Assembly: GCA_022448945.1 (NCBI GenBank)
Contig: JAKVCV010000013.1
Coordinates: forward strand, 156,911 to 220,910
Length of the DNA: 64,000 nucleotides
Direction of reading: 5' to 3'
Origin: Saprospiraceae bacterium
GTDB taxonomy: Bacteria > Bacteroidota > Bacteroidia > Chitinophagales > Saprospiraceae
Below the pieces are notes generated by a model. It ran no database searches. It saw only the letters and a list, made by a program, of their open reading frames with translations, and was not told the DNA's origin. The position numbers and the translations under genes were made by a program. This document shows positions 55,341 through 63,886 of the stretch, piece by piece. Each line of letters begins with the position of its first letter. Positions within the stretch are counted from its first letter, which is position 1.

Positions 55341-55745
55341 ATGAAGACACCTATAAGCAGAACCGCACTTGAAAAAGTCTATAATAATAGTCTTAAACCT
55401 TTTCTTGATGGTTTGTCAAATACCTTTGAAGAATTTAAAGATATGTTTGATCTCATAGAAGTTCCTGATTATGGTCTGGAATTATTGGATGATCTGGATC
55501 CTATTTTAAATTTCAAGCTATGGGAGTTTCGCGAAAAACCTGATTTTAGTCTTACTTTAGTAGTTGAAATCCATTTTAATCGCTATGATTTCGAAATTGT
55601 TCTTTTTTTTGAAAATTTTAGCTTTAAGCAGCAATTTAAATTTACTTATGAAGAAAAATTTTTGAAACAGGATCAATCAGACGCTATCAATATTGTAGGG
55701 TTGCAAATAGTATCAAATATCAAAAGTGAGTTCCCGGATTTCTAA
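55341..55745 (+). CDS. Small acidic protein, unknown function
   Basis: A 134-residue cytoplasmic protein lacking a signal peptide. The helical N-terminal half (EKVYNNSLKPFLDGLSNTFE) precedes three or four strands (FSLTLVVEIHFNRYDFEIVL and FEIVLFFENFSFKQQF). It is rich in Phe, Asp and Glu, with no known motif. It lies 54 bases after the BatA-type gene and 49 before the hydrolase gene on the same strand, so it is probably part of that transcript. Function unknown. Confidence 0.7.
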   Translation: MKTPISRTALEKVYNNSLKPFLDGLSNTFEEFKDMFDLIEVPDYGLELLDDLDPILNFKLWEFREKPDFSLTLVVEIHFNRYDFEIVLFFENFSFKQQFKFTYEEKFLKQDQSDAINIVGLQIVSNIKSEFPDF

Positions 55746-55794
55746 TATATACCTTTCTGTATAACCATAAGTTTTTTATAAAACACTATACATA

Positions 55795-56613
55795 ATGCCC
55801 TTCATTAATTATCAGCAACATCAAATTCATTATTATCAATATGGTAATGGTGACGCATTGATGTTTGCCTTTCATGGTTTTGCTGATAGTGGTAATATGT
55901 TTGAAAAGGTTGCAAGGGTAATGTATAAAAAATATACAGTTATTGCCTTAGATCTTCCTTTTCATGGCGAAACCCTTTGGCAGGGTGATATTTATAAGCC
56001 TGAGGATATTCAGGCTATTATTTCTCAATTGATGAAAGATATGTCTGTGGATTCCTGTTCGTTCATGTGTCATAGTATGGGGGGAAGAATTATTTGGGGG
56101 CTTTTACCCTTAATGGCTGAGTATATTGATCAATTATATTTTTTTGCTCCTGCCGGGTTTCAATATGCATTTACTGCATCTCGTTTTTTTTGCCCCTTAT
56201 GGTTTCGAAAAAGAGCCAGAAACAGGTATGAAGAATCCGAGGGCATGCTAAGGTTTTTTGAGGTTACACATAAATTGAGATTAATGAACCGAGCTACTTA
56301 TCTGGTGTTTAAACAACAACTTGATTTACCTAGGAGACGTGCCAGGTTACTACAGACATGGATTTCAATGTATTACTTTCCCATGCTGGCAGGAAAGCGT
56401 CATTGTACTTTGATCAATCAAAATCATATTGCTTGTTTTTTCTTTTATGGGAAAAAAGATCGAATTACTCCTGCTAAATATTCATATAAATTTGTTAAGC
56501 AGCTTAAAAAATCTGAACTTGCCCTGTTCAAAGGGAATCACTTTTTTTTGCGGGATAAATTACCTGACCAATTGAAGGATTGGTTTTCTGAAAATCACTT
56601 ATTGAGTACTTAA
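55795..56613 (+). CDS. Cytoplasmic alpha/beta-hydrolase
   Basis: A 272-residue single-domain alpha/beta-hydrolase. The oxyanion-hole strand is FAFHGFADSGNMFEK and the nucleophile elbow CHSMGGR (Ser near residue 93). The acid is probably the Asp of FFYGKKDRITPAKY and the His lies in FKGNHFFLRDKLP near residue 257, so a complete triad is present. No signal peptide. Substrate unknown: this large family includes esterases, haloperoxidases and hydrolases of ring-cleavage products. Third gene of the likely BatA unit, 32 bases before the dipeptidase gene. Confidence 0.88.
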   Translation: MPFINYQQHQIHYYQYGNGDALMFAFHGFADSGNMFEKVARVMYKKYTVIALDLPFHGETLWQGDIYKPEDIQAIISQLMKDMSVDSCSFMCHSMGGRIIWGLLPLMAEYIDQLYFFAPAGFQYAFTASRFFCPLWFRKRARNRYEESEGMLRFFEVTHKLRLMNRATYLVFKQQLDLPRRRARLLQTWISMYYFPMLAGKRHCTLINQNHIACFFFYGKKDRITPAKYSYKFVKQLKKSELALFKGNHFFLRDKLPDQLKDWFSENHLLST

Positions 56614-56645
56614 TATGTTTTATAGAAATAATAAAAAAAGTCTAT

Positions 56646-58253
56646 ATGTTTGCTGATATGCATTGCCACGCTCATATGCGTACATACTTGTATTTGTGTC
56701 AGAAAAAAATTAAAAACGGAGCTAAAGAAATTAGCCCTTGGACAATTATTGCTACCAATATGTATCGTTTAAAGCATGCAGACAGAGCTGCAGGTTTTGG
56801 GCAGGCAGATTTAGTTTCACTTTGGAATTCGGGGACCAGATTGGTTTTTGTATCGATGTATCCAATAGAAAGAGAATTCTTTTTGACTCCTGAACAACCA
56901 GTAGGTGGTAAATATAAGTTTCTAAGAAAAGTCGTAAGATTAGCGACTCATCATAAAGCACCAATACGTACTTTGCTTCAACATTTAATAATGCGATTGC
57001 CTATAGAAACCATTAATTATGTTATTTCAGAAAAATATGATTATTGGGAATTTCTACAAAAAGAATATGCGTTTCTTAAAAGTAAATCCGGTATTGTAAC
57101 AAAAAATGAAATTCATTCACCTGGATTATTAAGAACTGTTTTGGAGAACAATGAAAATCGGAGAGTAAAATATCCTGATCATTATCATGCTGAAGGTTGT
57201 TATCAGATTCCAATGAATAGGGCAGAAGCACTCGAGATATCAAAGAAGAATATCATATTGATGCCTTTGACTATCGAAGGTGGGCACGTCTTCGATGCGT
57301 GTGCTAATGATGAAAAAACAGTATTGGGCCGTATTGATCATATTAAAAATAAATGGCAACATCCATTGTTTTTTATTACTATTTCTCATCATTTTGACAA
57401 TAAACTTTGTGGTCATGCCCATAGCTTGCCATCAGTTGCAGAATTTTTACTTAATCAGCGAAAAGCTATGAATACAGGTATTACCGGTCTTGGCTGGAAA
57501 GTAATACGTAAACTCTTAGCGGTAGATGAGCATAACAATCCTGTAGTTGATGAAAACTATCGTGTTCTCATAGACTTAAAACACATGAGCGCTCAAGCAC
57601 GTAAAGAGTATTATGAACAATTGATACGTCCATGTATGGCAAAAGGAGATAGCATACCTTTGATTGCAAGTCATTGTTCTTATTCCGGGCGTAAGACTTT
57701 ACAGGAAATGATAGATTTGCAGGATAGTGAAGATGATACATTTAGAGTTAAGAATGAATATGGTACATATTATGCTTGGAACATAAATTTATGCGATGAA
57801 GATATACTAATGATCTATAAAACTGGTGGTATATTTGGTTTGTCTTTTGATAAACGCATGACTGGAATTTCTTCAAAAAAGAAAGAAGAAAAAATGGAGC
57901 ATTATGATAATATTAATGGTCTTTGGAATAATCTTAAAGCGGCTTTGCAGGTTATTTATACTGATGATTCATTTTCATTAAAGGAGAAAAGGAAGGCTTG
58001 GGATATGTTGGCTATAGGAACAGATTTTGACGGTTATATAGAACCAGTAAGTACGTATAAAACAGCGTTAAAATTACCTGATTTTAAACAAGATCTACTG
58101 GCAGCAATCAAAAGAGAAACAAGGCAGGATAATCCTTTGCAATGTGTTTCTGATTTTGATGAAGTTTTTACTCCCGAGTTGGTGGTCGATAAGATCTGTT
58201 ATGATAATGCTTTAAATTTTACGCTTAAGCATTACCCTGAAAAAAGTCTTTAG
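56646..58253 (+). CDS. Membrane-dipeptidase (peptidase M19)-like metallohydrolase
   Basis: A 535-residue amidohydrolase-fold protein. The N-terminal metal-binding segment is FADMHCHAHMR (HxH/HxHxH in place of the usual HxD). Later histidines lie in TISHHFDNKLCGHAHSLP and LIASHCSYSGRKT, and the family-typical GTDFDGY occurs near residue 457. M19 enzymes cleave dipeptides, including D-amino-acid ones, with two zinc ions. At 535 residues it is longer than classic members (around 370-410) because of an extended N-terminal half, so the substrate may differ. There is no signal peptide, so it is predicted cytoplasmic. Last gene of the BatA-hydrolase run. Confidence 0.82.
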   Translation: MFADMHCHAHMRTYLYLCQKKIKNGAKEISPWTIIATNMYRLKHADRAAGFGQADLVSLWNSGTRLVFVSMYPIEREFFLTPEQPVGGKYKFLRKVVRLATHHKAPIRTLLQHLIMRLPIETINYVISEKYDYWEFLQKEYAFLKSKSGIVTKNEIHSPGLLRTVLENNENRRVKYPDHYHAEGCYQIPMNRAEALEISKKNIILMPLTIEGGHVFDACANDEKTVLGRIDHIKNKWQHPLFFITISHHFDNKLCGHAHSLPSVAEFLLNQRKAMNTGITGLGWKVIRKLLAVDEHNNPVVDENYRVLIDLKHMSAQARKEYYEQLIRPCMAKGDSIPLIASHCSYSGRKTLQEMIDLQDSEDDTFRVKNEYGTYYAWNINLCDEDILMIYKTGGIFGLSFDKRMTGISSKKKEEKMEHYDNINGLWNNLKAALQVIYTDDSFSLKEKRKAWDMLAIGTDFDGYIEPVSTYKTALKLPDFKQDLLAAIKRETRQDNPLQCVSDFDEVFTPELVVDKICYDNALNFTLKHYPEKSL

Positions 58254-58322
58254 ATCAAAAAGAACTTTATTGAAATAAATGCTATACTAATAATATTAGT
58301 ATTATTATTCCATAACTGGTTT

Positions 58323-59321
58323 TTAGGATTTGGTCATTACTTTTGAATTGGTGGTAATGATCTCTTCTACACGGTCGACCATATCTGTGGACCCCATAAA
58401 TATGGGCGTACGTTGATGTAACTCAGTTGCTTCAAGCTCCATTATACGTTGCGTTCCATTGGTTGACCGACCTCCTGCTTGTTCTATTATAAATGATAGC
58501 GGATTACATTCATAGAGTAATCTCAATTTGCCATTCGGGGAAGAACTTGTTGAGGGGTAGATGAAAATTCCACCTTTTATAAGTGTACGGTGTACATCGG
58601 CAACCATAGATCCTACATATCTGAAATTACAGCCATTCTTTATACATTCTTCAATAAATTGTTGCGTGTTTTCATCGAATTTGTAGAATGCACTATGATT
58701 AATAGAATATATTTTCCCTTTTTCTGGGATCGTTATATCTCTATGAGATAGACAGAATTCACCGATAGATGGATCAAGTGTAAACCCATTAACTCCTTTT
58801 CCTGTAGTATATACAAGCATTGTAGATGAACCATATACAACATATCCTGAAGCAACCTGCTCAACACCATCTTGAAGAAAGTCCTTTAACTCGCATTCTC
58901 CATCATCTGAAACGCGTCTGTAAATAGCAAAAATCGTCCCTATTGATACATTAACATCAATATTACTTGAGCCGTCCAATGGGTCAAAAAGCACAACATA
59001 TTTCGCGTTTTTACTTTTTTGAATTGGAACGTATGTAGTGTTTTCTTCAGAGGCTATACCACAACATTCTCCACTGTTTTGAAGGCAGGAAATCAATAAA
59101 TTATCTGCAAGAACATCAAGTTTTTGTACTGCTTCACCAGAAGCATTTTCTGTACCAGCTTGTCCTGATATGTCTGCCAGACCAGCTTTGTTTACTTCTC
59201 TGCTGATAATTTTTGATGCTAAGCCAATATCACGGAGTAGACCTGATAATTCACCAGTAGCATAAGGGAAGTCTTTTTGACGTTGAATGATGAATTCATC
59301 CAGAGTGATGATCGTATTCAT
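58323..59321 (-). CDS. fbp: Fructose-1,6-bisphosphatase, class I
   Basis: A 332-residue cytoplasmic enzyme with the class I signature [20 protein letters not shown] near residue 113, the metal-binding EENTTYVPI upstream and the sugar-phosphate-binding [20 protein letters not shown] near 238. It hydrolyses fructose 1,6-bisphosphate to fructose 6-phosphate in gluconeogenesis. Length matches bacterial class I enzymes. A TACCTTTG box on the minus strand (59367-59374) is a good -7 candidate about 45 bases upstream of the ATG. Single-gene unit, convergent with the dipeptidase gene. Confidence 0.97.
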   Translation of the reverse strand: MNTIITLDEFIIQRQKDFPYATGELSGLLRDIGLASKIISREVNKAGLADISGQAGTENASGEAVQKLDVLADNLLISCLQNSGECCGIASEENTTYVPIQKSKNAKYVVLFDPLDGSSNIDVNVSIGTIFAIYRRVSDDGECELKDFLQDGVEQVASGYVVYGSSTMLVYTTGKGVNGFTLDPSIGEFCLSHRDITIPEKGKIYSINHSAFYKFDENTQQFIEECIKNGCNFRYVGSMVADVHRTLIKGGIFIYPSTSSSPNGKLRLLYECNPLSFIIEQAGGRSTNGTQRIMELEATELHQRTPIFMGSTDMVDRVEEIITTNSKVMTKS

Positions 59322-59366
59322 AGTTTATAGAAGCTTAGTGTTTTTACAAATAGAATTAGCTTTTAT

Positions 59367-59374
59367 CAAAGGTA
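59367..59374 (-). promoter_or_regulatory. Probable -7 box of fbp
   Basis: CAAAGGTA on the plus strand reads TACCTTTG on the minus strand, a perfect TAnnTTTG. No TTTG at the -33 spacing is visible, so it is only a half match. Confidence 0.5.
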
Positions 59375-59436
59375 CATTTTTTTAAAGTAAATATAATAAC
59401 CTAATGCTGATTTATCATTAGCATTTTAACCCTATT

Positions 59437-60186
59437 TTAGATTAAGGCATATAATGTCGGCTTACTTGGAGCGGCATCATTTTCAAAAGCTGCAATTTGT
59501 AAGTTCAGCATGTATATACCATCAATTATTGTATTTGGAGCATAAATAAATTCTGATATTGTAGCATCGAGCCTTGGGCTTTCAGGATAATTCCAGAATG
59601 CGTGATGAGCAGCCAATTTACCGCCATCCGATTCTTTATCTACAGAAGGCGTGTCAATTAAAAAATGTCGTACGCCTTGTTTATACAACCAATTCATAGC
59701 TTCAGCCTCGACAAAGGGAGGATTTATATTGCTGTATTGTCGGGTGGTTTTGGCATTGTCATTAGGAAGTGTCCTTATTATAAATGCTTCTGGGGTTTTG
59801 TCTGTCAAAAAAGCGGCTTGAATTTGTTCGAAAGTAATAATACTATCATTTCCTTTTTTGACCGGTTGAATACTAATAAGCTGTGCAGGGAAGAAAAAGC
59901 GTTTCATGACATCATTAATGGAAACAAACTCGCTGGATATATGTCCGACACATTCTGTATGTGTGCCATTACCATGTGGATTAAAGCTGATGTTCATAAA
60001 ATTAACAGCCCCTCCCTGATTCACATCTCCAACAAAATGTTCATTCATTACAGGACTAAAATTTGCAGGGGGACAATACCAGGCATTTGCTGCTGCAGGA
60101 TTGTCCTGAATAGGTAGAGAAATGTCAATAGGTTTACTGAGGTCTATTTTGTATCTATTGCCCTGATATTGTATGGTTGTTTCCAT
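59437..60186 (-). CDS. Cyclase family protein (kynurenine-formamidase-like metallohydrolase)
   Basis: A 249-residue cytoplasmic protein of the cyclase/KynB-type fold. The zinc-binding hallmark is FNPHGNGTHTECVGHIS near residues 68-84 (HxGxGTHxxxxxH), and ISLPIQDN near the start corresponds to the common DLSxPI opening. A second conserved region, HFLIDTPSVDKESDGGKLAA followed by HHAFW, fits the family C-terminal metal and substrate site. KynB-type enzymes hydrolyse N-formylkynurenine, but many relatives act on other amides or lactones and no tryptophan-catabolic gene is nearby. It follows the acyltransferase gene with a 26-base gap. Confidence 0.87.
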   Translation of the reverse strand: METTIQYQGNRYKIDLSKPIDISLPIQDNPAAANAWYCPPANFSPVMNEHFVGDVNQGGAVNFMNISFNPHGNGTHTECVGHISSEFVSINDVMKRFFFPAQLISIQPVKKGNDSIITFEQIQAAFLTDKTPEAFIIRTLPNDNAKTTRQYSNINPPFVEAEAMNWLYKQGVRHFLIDTPSVDKESDGGKLAAHHAFWNYPESPRLDATISEFIYAPNTIIDGIYMLNLQIAAFENDAAPSKPTLYALI

Positions 60187-60212
60187 CTTTTTTTCGGTAT
60201 ATTCAATATTAC

Positions 60213-61421
60213 TTACGATTCATCCAAAGGTTTTCCCAATTCATCAAGCTTTTTCCATTTTCTGTTTCCCATGAAGATCAGAAAAAACCAACCTATAATA
60301 GGAATAAAATAAAAAATTGTGATAGGATTTCTAAATAAAAGTCGAAGCATTGTCCCCCAGCCGGTTTTTATTTCTATAGTTTCCTGAGTTTTGTATTTTC
60401 GTTCTTTTATCCATTGACGATCAAATTCATGAAAAATGAAAGGCCAGAAGATTGGGAGATTATAAGGAAAATATTTCCGGTTTTTCCAGATTACACTAAA
60501 GAATTCTTTAATTTGATAAGGCGCCTTGCCATATTGTTCAACAGCATTATTAAGATCATCCTGCATAGAATCTTTGATCTTGTCTCTTATAGCATTTATT
60601 TCTTCGTCTGTTAATGCTTCATATGGTTTATCTGTCCATTTATATGGGCTTAGTCTTGTACCTTTAATAAAGTGCATTTTTGCAGGAAATGCCATATAAA
60701 AGGCAAAGGGAAAAATTAGTGCTAATGTGGGAATGCCTAAAGACATAAAAGGAACACCAATTTTATTAAATTGTTTGTTTACCCAATCATTGCTGTATAC
60801 GTAAGGTATTGTATATTCAGCATTTACGGTGGCATAAGGTAAGATATCGGTTTTGTGTTTTAAGCTCATTTTGACAAATGATGTTGCAAAACGTTGTAAC
60901 TTATATCTGTTATTAAAACCTTTGCCGATTCCGGGAACACCTTCCGGATAGATTAGCAGATGACCTTTGGGGTAATGCATCATTGTTTCAAAGTTTAGAA
61001 ATGTCGCATCTACACCTCCAGCAACTTTCCAGGCACCTTTCATATAAAAAGGATGCATTGCAGGTATTCCTGAAAGTCCGGGAGCAATAATTGCCCTGAA
61101 AGTTTTATCTTCTGCATAATCAAAATGCTTTTGCATACCACAACCAAAAATCATTGCATCCCACGGAAAAGACATGCCAGAATGATTACTCGCCAAAATG
61201 ATTGGATGGTCCGGATCGTTACGTTCCGGCAATTCATCAAAACCTATAAAAACAGGCCTAAAGTAGGTCTCTGAAATAATATTTAAGATTGAATTGTTGA
61301 CCTGACGCACAAAATTAGGATCAAAATCATCATAAATAGATTTATTTCCTTCTATTTCTTCCAGGCTGATCGCTTTTCTTTTTGTTACCGCTAAATTTTT
61401 CGAAAGCTCTTTTTCGTGCAT
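60213..61421 (-). CDS. Lysophospholipid acyltransferase (PlsC-like)
   Basis: A 402-residue membrane-associated acyltransferase. The catalytic pair is in ASNHSGMSFPWDAMI (His80 and Asp88, an HX7D spacing rather than HX4D, as in the NHSGG-W-D subgroup). The glycerol-phosphate site motif is LIYPEGVPGIGKGFNNRYKL. Hydrophobic segments near residues 225-245 and 365-385 anchor it. It probably acylates lysophospholipid with fatty acyl-ACP or -CoA. First gene of a two-gene run with the cyclase family gene. An inverted repeat that overlaps a -7-like box lies upstream (61452-61473). Confidence 0.88.
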   Translation of the reverse strand: MHEKELSKNLAVTKRKAISLEEIEGNKSIYDDFDPNFVRQVNNSILNIISETYFRPVFIGFDELPERNDPDHPIILASNHSGMSFPWDAMIFGCGMQKHFDYAEDKTFRAIIAPGLSGIPAMHPFYMKGAWKVAGGVDATFLNFETMMHYPKGHLLIYPEGVPGIGKGFNNRYKLQRFATSFVKMSLKHKTDILPYATVNAEYTIPYVYSNDWVNKQFNKIGVPFMSLGIPTLALIFPFAFYMAFPAKMHFIKGTRLSPYKWTDKPYEALTDEEINAIRDKIKDSMQDDLNNAVEQYGKAPYQIKEFFSVIWKNRKYFPYNLPIFWPFIFHEFDRQWIKERKYKTQETIEIKTGWGTMLRLLFRNPITIFYFIPIIGWFFLIFMGNRKWKKLDELGKPLDES

Positions 61422-61451
61422 TGATTATATGATTTTCTTTGATTTGGATGC

Positions 61452-61473
61452 TGCAAAGTTATTAATCTTTGCA
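61452..61473. promoter_or_regulatory. Operator-like palindrome at a -7 box
   Basis: TGCAAAG-N8-CTTTGCA, with 7-bp perfect arms. The left arm overlaps a minus-strand TAACTTTG box (61454-61461), so a bound protein could block transcription of the acyltransferase run. The regulator is not identified. Confidence 0.4.
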
Positions 61474-61607
61474 TTAAAGTCTATGTTTTTATTACAATAA
61501 TTACTTTCTAACTTAAGTATCTTTTTAGATCCTAATTAAGGAACTTTTTTTACTTGTAAAAAGTTATTTGTTAGTATTCGGTTTTTTGGTATTTATTTAG
61601 ATTAAAA

Positions 61608-61639
61608 TTTGTTAATACTAAAAGACTAACTTATATTTG
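61608..61639 (+). promoter_or_regulatory. Promoter of the tRNA-Gly/tRNA-Leu operon
   Basis: TTTG (61608-61611), 20 bases, TATATTTG (61632-61639): a perfect Bacteroidota promoter, 36 bases before the tRNA-Gly gene. Confidence 0.85.
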
Positions 61640-61675
61640 CACCGCACTTGAAAGAAGTGTATAGTTAAAAAAAAT

Positions 61676-61748
61676 GCGAAAATAGCTCAGTTGGTAGAGC
61701 ACAACCTTGCCAAGGTTGGGGTCGCGAGTTCGAGTCTCGTTTTTCGCT
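61676..61748 (+). tRNA. tRNA-Gly (anticodon GCC)
   Basis: A 73-base cloverleaf: acceptor GCGAAAA/TTTTCGC, D arm GCTC/GAGC, anticodon arm CAACC-TTGCCAA-GGTTG with anticodon GCC, T arm GCGAG-TTCGAGT-CTCGT. The discriminator base is T and no CCA is encoded. First gene of a two-tRNA operon. Confidence 0.97.
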
Positions 61749-61795
61749 CTGAAAGGTTGAATTTCCACCCTTCTTTTGCTTATCTAAGCAATGTT

Positions 61796-61880
61796 GCCCG
61801 GATGGTGGAACTGGTAGACACGCAGGACTTAAAATCCTGTTCCCGTTGAGGGAGTGCGGGTTCGATTCCCGCTCCGGGCA
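61796..61880 (+). tRNA. tRNA-Leu (anticodon TAA)
   Basis: An 85-base class II tRNA: acceptor GCCCGGA/TCCGGGC, anticodon arm CAGGA-CTTAAAA-TCCTG with anticodon TAA, a long variable arm (TTCCCGTTGAGGGAGT) and T arm GCGGG-TTCGATT-CCCGC. 47 bases after tRNA-Gly, same transcript. Confidence 0.97.
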
Positions 61881-61882
61881 CA

Positions 61883-61919
61883 AAAAAGGGAGACTTTCGT
61901 AAGATTGTCTCCTTTTTTT
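61883..61919 (+). terminator. Terminator of the tRNA operon
   Basis: The stem GGAGAC/GTCTCC has an inner C-GTAA-G GNRA tetraloop and is followed by seven Ts, directly after tRNA-Leu. It is almost the same sequence as the terminator at 63818-63850 on the other strand. Confidence 0.9.
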
Positions 61920-61942
61920 CTTTACATCTTCGTTATGTTTTT

Positions 61943-61950
61943 TATATTTG
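61943..61950 (+). promoter_or_regulatory. Probable -7 box of the small membrane protein gene
   Basis: TATATTTG, an exact TAnnTTTG, about 70 bases before the ATG at 62019. The upstream element is poor (TTTC at 61917-61920, 22 bases away). Confidence 0.45.
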
Positions 61951-62018
61951 GTTAATAAACAAGTTTTTATCTAATTGTATTTTCATTATTTTTTTAATTA
62001 TTGCAAAACACACAAAAA

Positions 62019-62390
62019 ATGAAAACTTTACAAAAACCAAAAATTTGGCTTATAATAGCTGCTGTACTTCATACAGGTCCTGGTGTTATTATCCCCCATA
62101 TGGAAATGGGAGGAGGTACTGAAAACCTTGCCTTAATTCTTTACTTTTTATGTGTGACCGTTTATCTGTTATATGTTGCATTTATGACAGAAGGGCAAAA
62201 TCAAGCAAGATTGTCAGTTGTTCTTTGTGCACCTGTTATTCTGTTTTTTATTATTGGAGCAGTGATGAAATTAGAGATGTTAGGAATGCCAGTAGCTCCA
62301 TTTCCAGAAGCGCTATTCCCTTTAATCGTATGGTCATTGCCCGTAATAACTGGTATTTTAAATTGGAATGCTGAAGCAGAAAGTGTTTAG
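62019..62390 (+). CDS. Small membrane protein with four transmembrane segments
   Basis: The track opens at TTG 62001; the ATG at 62019 is more likely, since MKTLQKPKIWLIIAAVLHTG gives a positive start before the first helix. The 123-residue product has four hydrophobic segments (about residues 8-25, 39-58, 66-86 and 97-114), a short loop with MEMGGGTEN and no charged active-site motif. It resembles small integral-membrane proteins of Bacteroidota with no assigned function. Single-gene unit following the tRNA operon. Confidence 0.72.
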   Translation: MKTLQKPKIWLIIAAVLHTGPGVIIPHMEMGGGTENLALILYFLCVTVYLLYVAFMTEGQNQARLSVVLCAPVILFFIIGAVMKLEMLGMPVAPFPEALFPLIVWSLPVITGILNWNAEAESV

Positions 62391-62475
62391 GAGTACGATG
62401 CTTTTTCAGCTTAGTAGTTCAATCCTTACAATAGGATGAAATTATAATAGACTGTATACATATTTACTCAACGCA

Positions 62476-63576
62476 TTAATAATCATTTATTAATATCCGT
62501 TGACTAATAACAGTTTCCTGACCTGAAATTGTCAGGATATATACCCCCTTATTCAATAGTGTTAAGTCAATTTCATGTCTTGAAGTATGATCAAGGGAGC
62601 CTTGAAGGACCATTTTCCCTAGTCGATCAATTATTTTAAAATGTTCAAAATTATGATCTTCTGATAAAGAAAGATCAAATTTCCCCTGGGATGGATTGGG
62701 GAAAACAGAAAAATTATACTTTTTAGATATAGCTGAAACATATTTTATTGCCGTAACAGTCGACAATCCATCAATATCAGTTTGTTTGATCCTGTAGTAA
62801 GTACCTGAACGAAAAGGTGATTGGTCAATAAAACTATATGAATTATTAGGGCTGTTATTTCTTTTAGCGTGGACTGTATCTACTTTTACCCAATCCATAG
62901 CTTCTGTAGAACGTTCAATGGTGAAGTAATCATTATTCATGTCTGTGTTGGATGACCATTCTAATAAAACGGATTGTCCATGCTTTTTCGCATCGAAATC
63001 TAAGTTGTTAATTGGAAGAAAAACAATACAATCCATAGGTCCACCAATTGGACATAAAAAAGGCGCACGACCATTTTTTGCCAGGCCAATAGTATTTGGG
63101 CCCCATGCAAAGTTAAAACCATCTATATATATATTTGTTGAATTACAAAAATCACCAGATAATCCTGGAATGGCACTCCAGGTTACAAAACAGCTGTTGG
63201 TTGATATGGCATAAATTTCAGCATTACAAGATGGGTTGCCTATATATTCTAAGGACTCAAAGTCATTAAATGTTAGCGATCCAACTACTCCAATCGAAGA
63301 ACCTGCAGTAATAATAACTTTTGCACCAGTTGAAACAATAATGGATCCCTGAAAGGTATATTGACCACATATAAAAAGTTCACCACCAGGATTGACCGTA
63401 ACGGAGCCACTAAAATCTCCAAGCACACAGCCTCTTTCACCACTATTAATTACATTATTAGGTGCAGCTGTAGGCCCTATAATACTTTTGTCACAGGCTT
63501 TTATTTTCGAAAAAGTAAAATTTAAAATAAATACAATGAATAGTAGGATACCTCGTTTTGTGTAGTTTAGATGCAT
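62476..63576 (-). CDS. T9SS-secreted surface protein
   Basis: A 366-residue exported protein: signal peptide (MHLNYTKRGILLFIVFILNF, ending around IKAC), a first half of short parallel-strand repeats (GSVTVNPGGELFICGQYTFQ, GSIIVSTGAKVIITAGSS) like a right-handed beta-helix, then a beta-sandwich with VLLEWSSNTDMNNDYFTIER and YYRIKQTDIDGLSTVTAI. This block commonly precedes the T9SS signal. The final sorting domain runs from NFSVFPNPSQGKFDLSL to NKGVYILTISGQETVISQRILINDY. No catalytic motif; probably a structural or adhesive exoprotein. It follows the truncated T9SS gene after a shared terminator region. Confidence 0.88.
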   Translation of the reverse strand: MHLNYTKRGILLFIVFILNFTFSKIKACDKSIIGPTAAPNNVINSGERGCVLGDFSGSVTVNPGGELFICGQYTFQGSIIVSTGAKVIITAGSSIGVVGSLTFNDFESLEYIGNPSCNAEIYAISTNSCFVTWSAIPGLSGDFCNSTNIYIDGFNFAWGPNTIGLAKNGRAPFLCPIGGPMDCIVFLPINNLDFDAKKHGQSVLLEWSSNTDMNNDYFTIERSTEAMDWVKVDTVHAKRNNSPNNSYSFIDQSPFRSGTYYRIKQTDIDGLSTVTAIKYVSAISKKYNFSVFPNPSQGKFDLSLSEDHNFEHFKIIDRLGKMVLQGSLDHTSRHEIDLTLLNKGVYILTISGQETVISQRILINDY

Positions 63577-63817
63577 GTTTGACTTTTTTATCCCTTTGAA
63601 AGAGCGGTTAATAAAGCTTGGGTTATTTCAACATCAACTTACAATATTTAGAAAAACCAATATAAATAAAGGTTTTTCAGAAATCGAGTATGTTATTTAA
63701 TCTAGGGGCGATTAGATATTAAGTACAACAATGATTTTTTAAAAAGAGTTCATGATTACGCAAATAGAAAGCATAATAATTAAACATAATTAATATTCAT
63801 ATATTATTTTTAATAAA

Positions 63818-63850
63818 AAAAAGGAGACGATCTTTCGAAAGTCTCCCTTA
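63818..63850 (-). terminator. Terminator of the partial T9SS gene at the window end
   Basis: On the minus strand: GGAGAC, inner TTTC-GAAA-GATC with a GNRA loop, GTCTCC, then eight Ts. Located about 37 bases after the stop of the last gene. Near-copy of the tRNA-operon terminator. Confidence 0.9.
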
Positions 63851-63886
63851 ATTGTGTGTTCTAAAGATATGATTTATTGCATTCCC

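Noticed and set aside
59665-60117. 150-residue plus-strand ORF
   Set aside because: Antisense to the cyclase-family gene; no signal, motif or promoter, while the minus-strand frame carries the metal-binding motif.
61665-61883. 72-residue minus-strand ORF (MCPERESNPHS...) in the ORF track
   Set aside because: It is the antisense of the two tRNA genes; ERESNPHS and RDSNSRPQPW are well-known false proteins produced by tRNA reverse strands.
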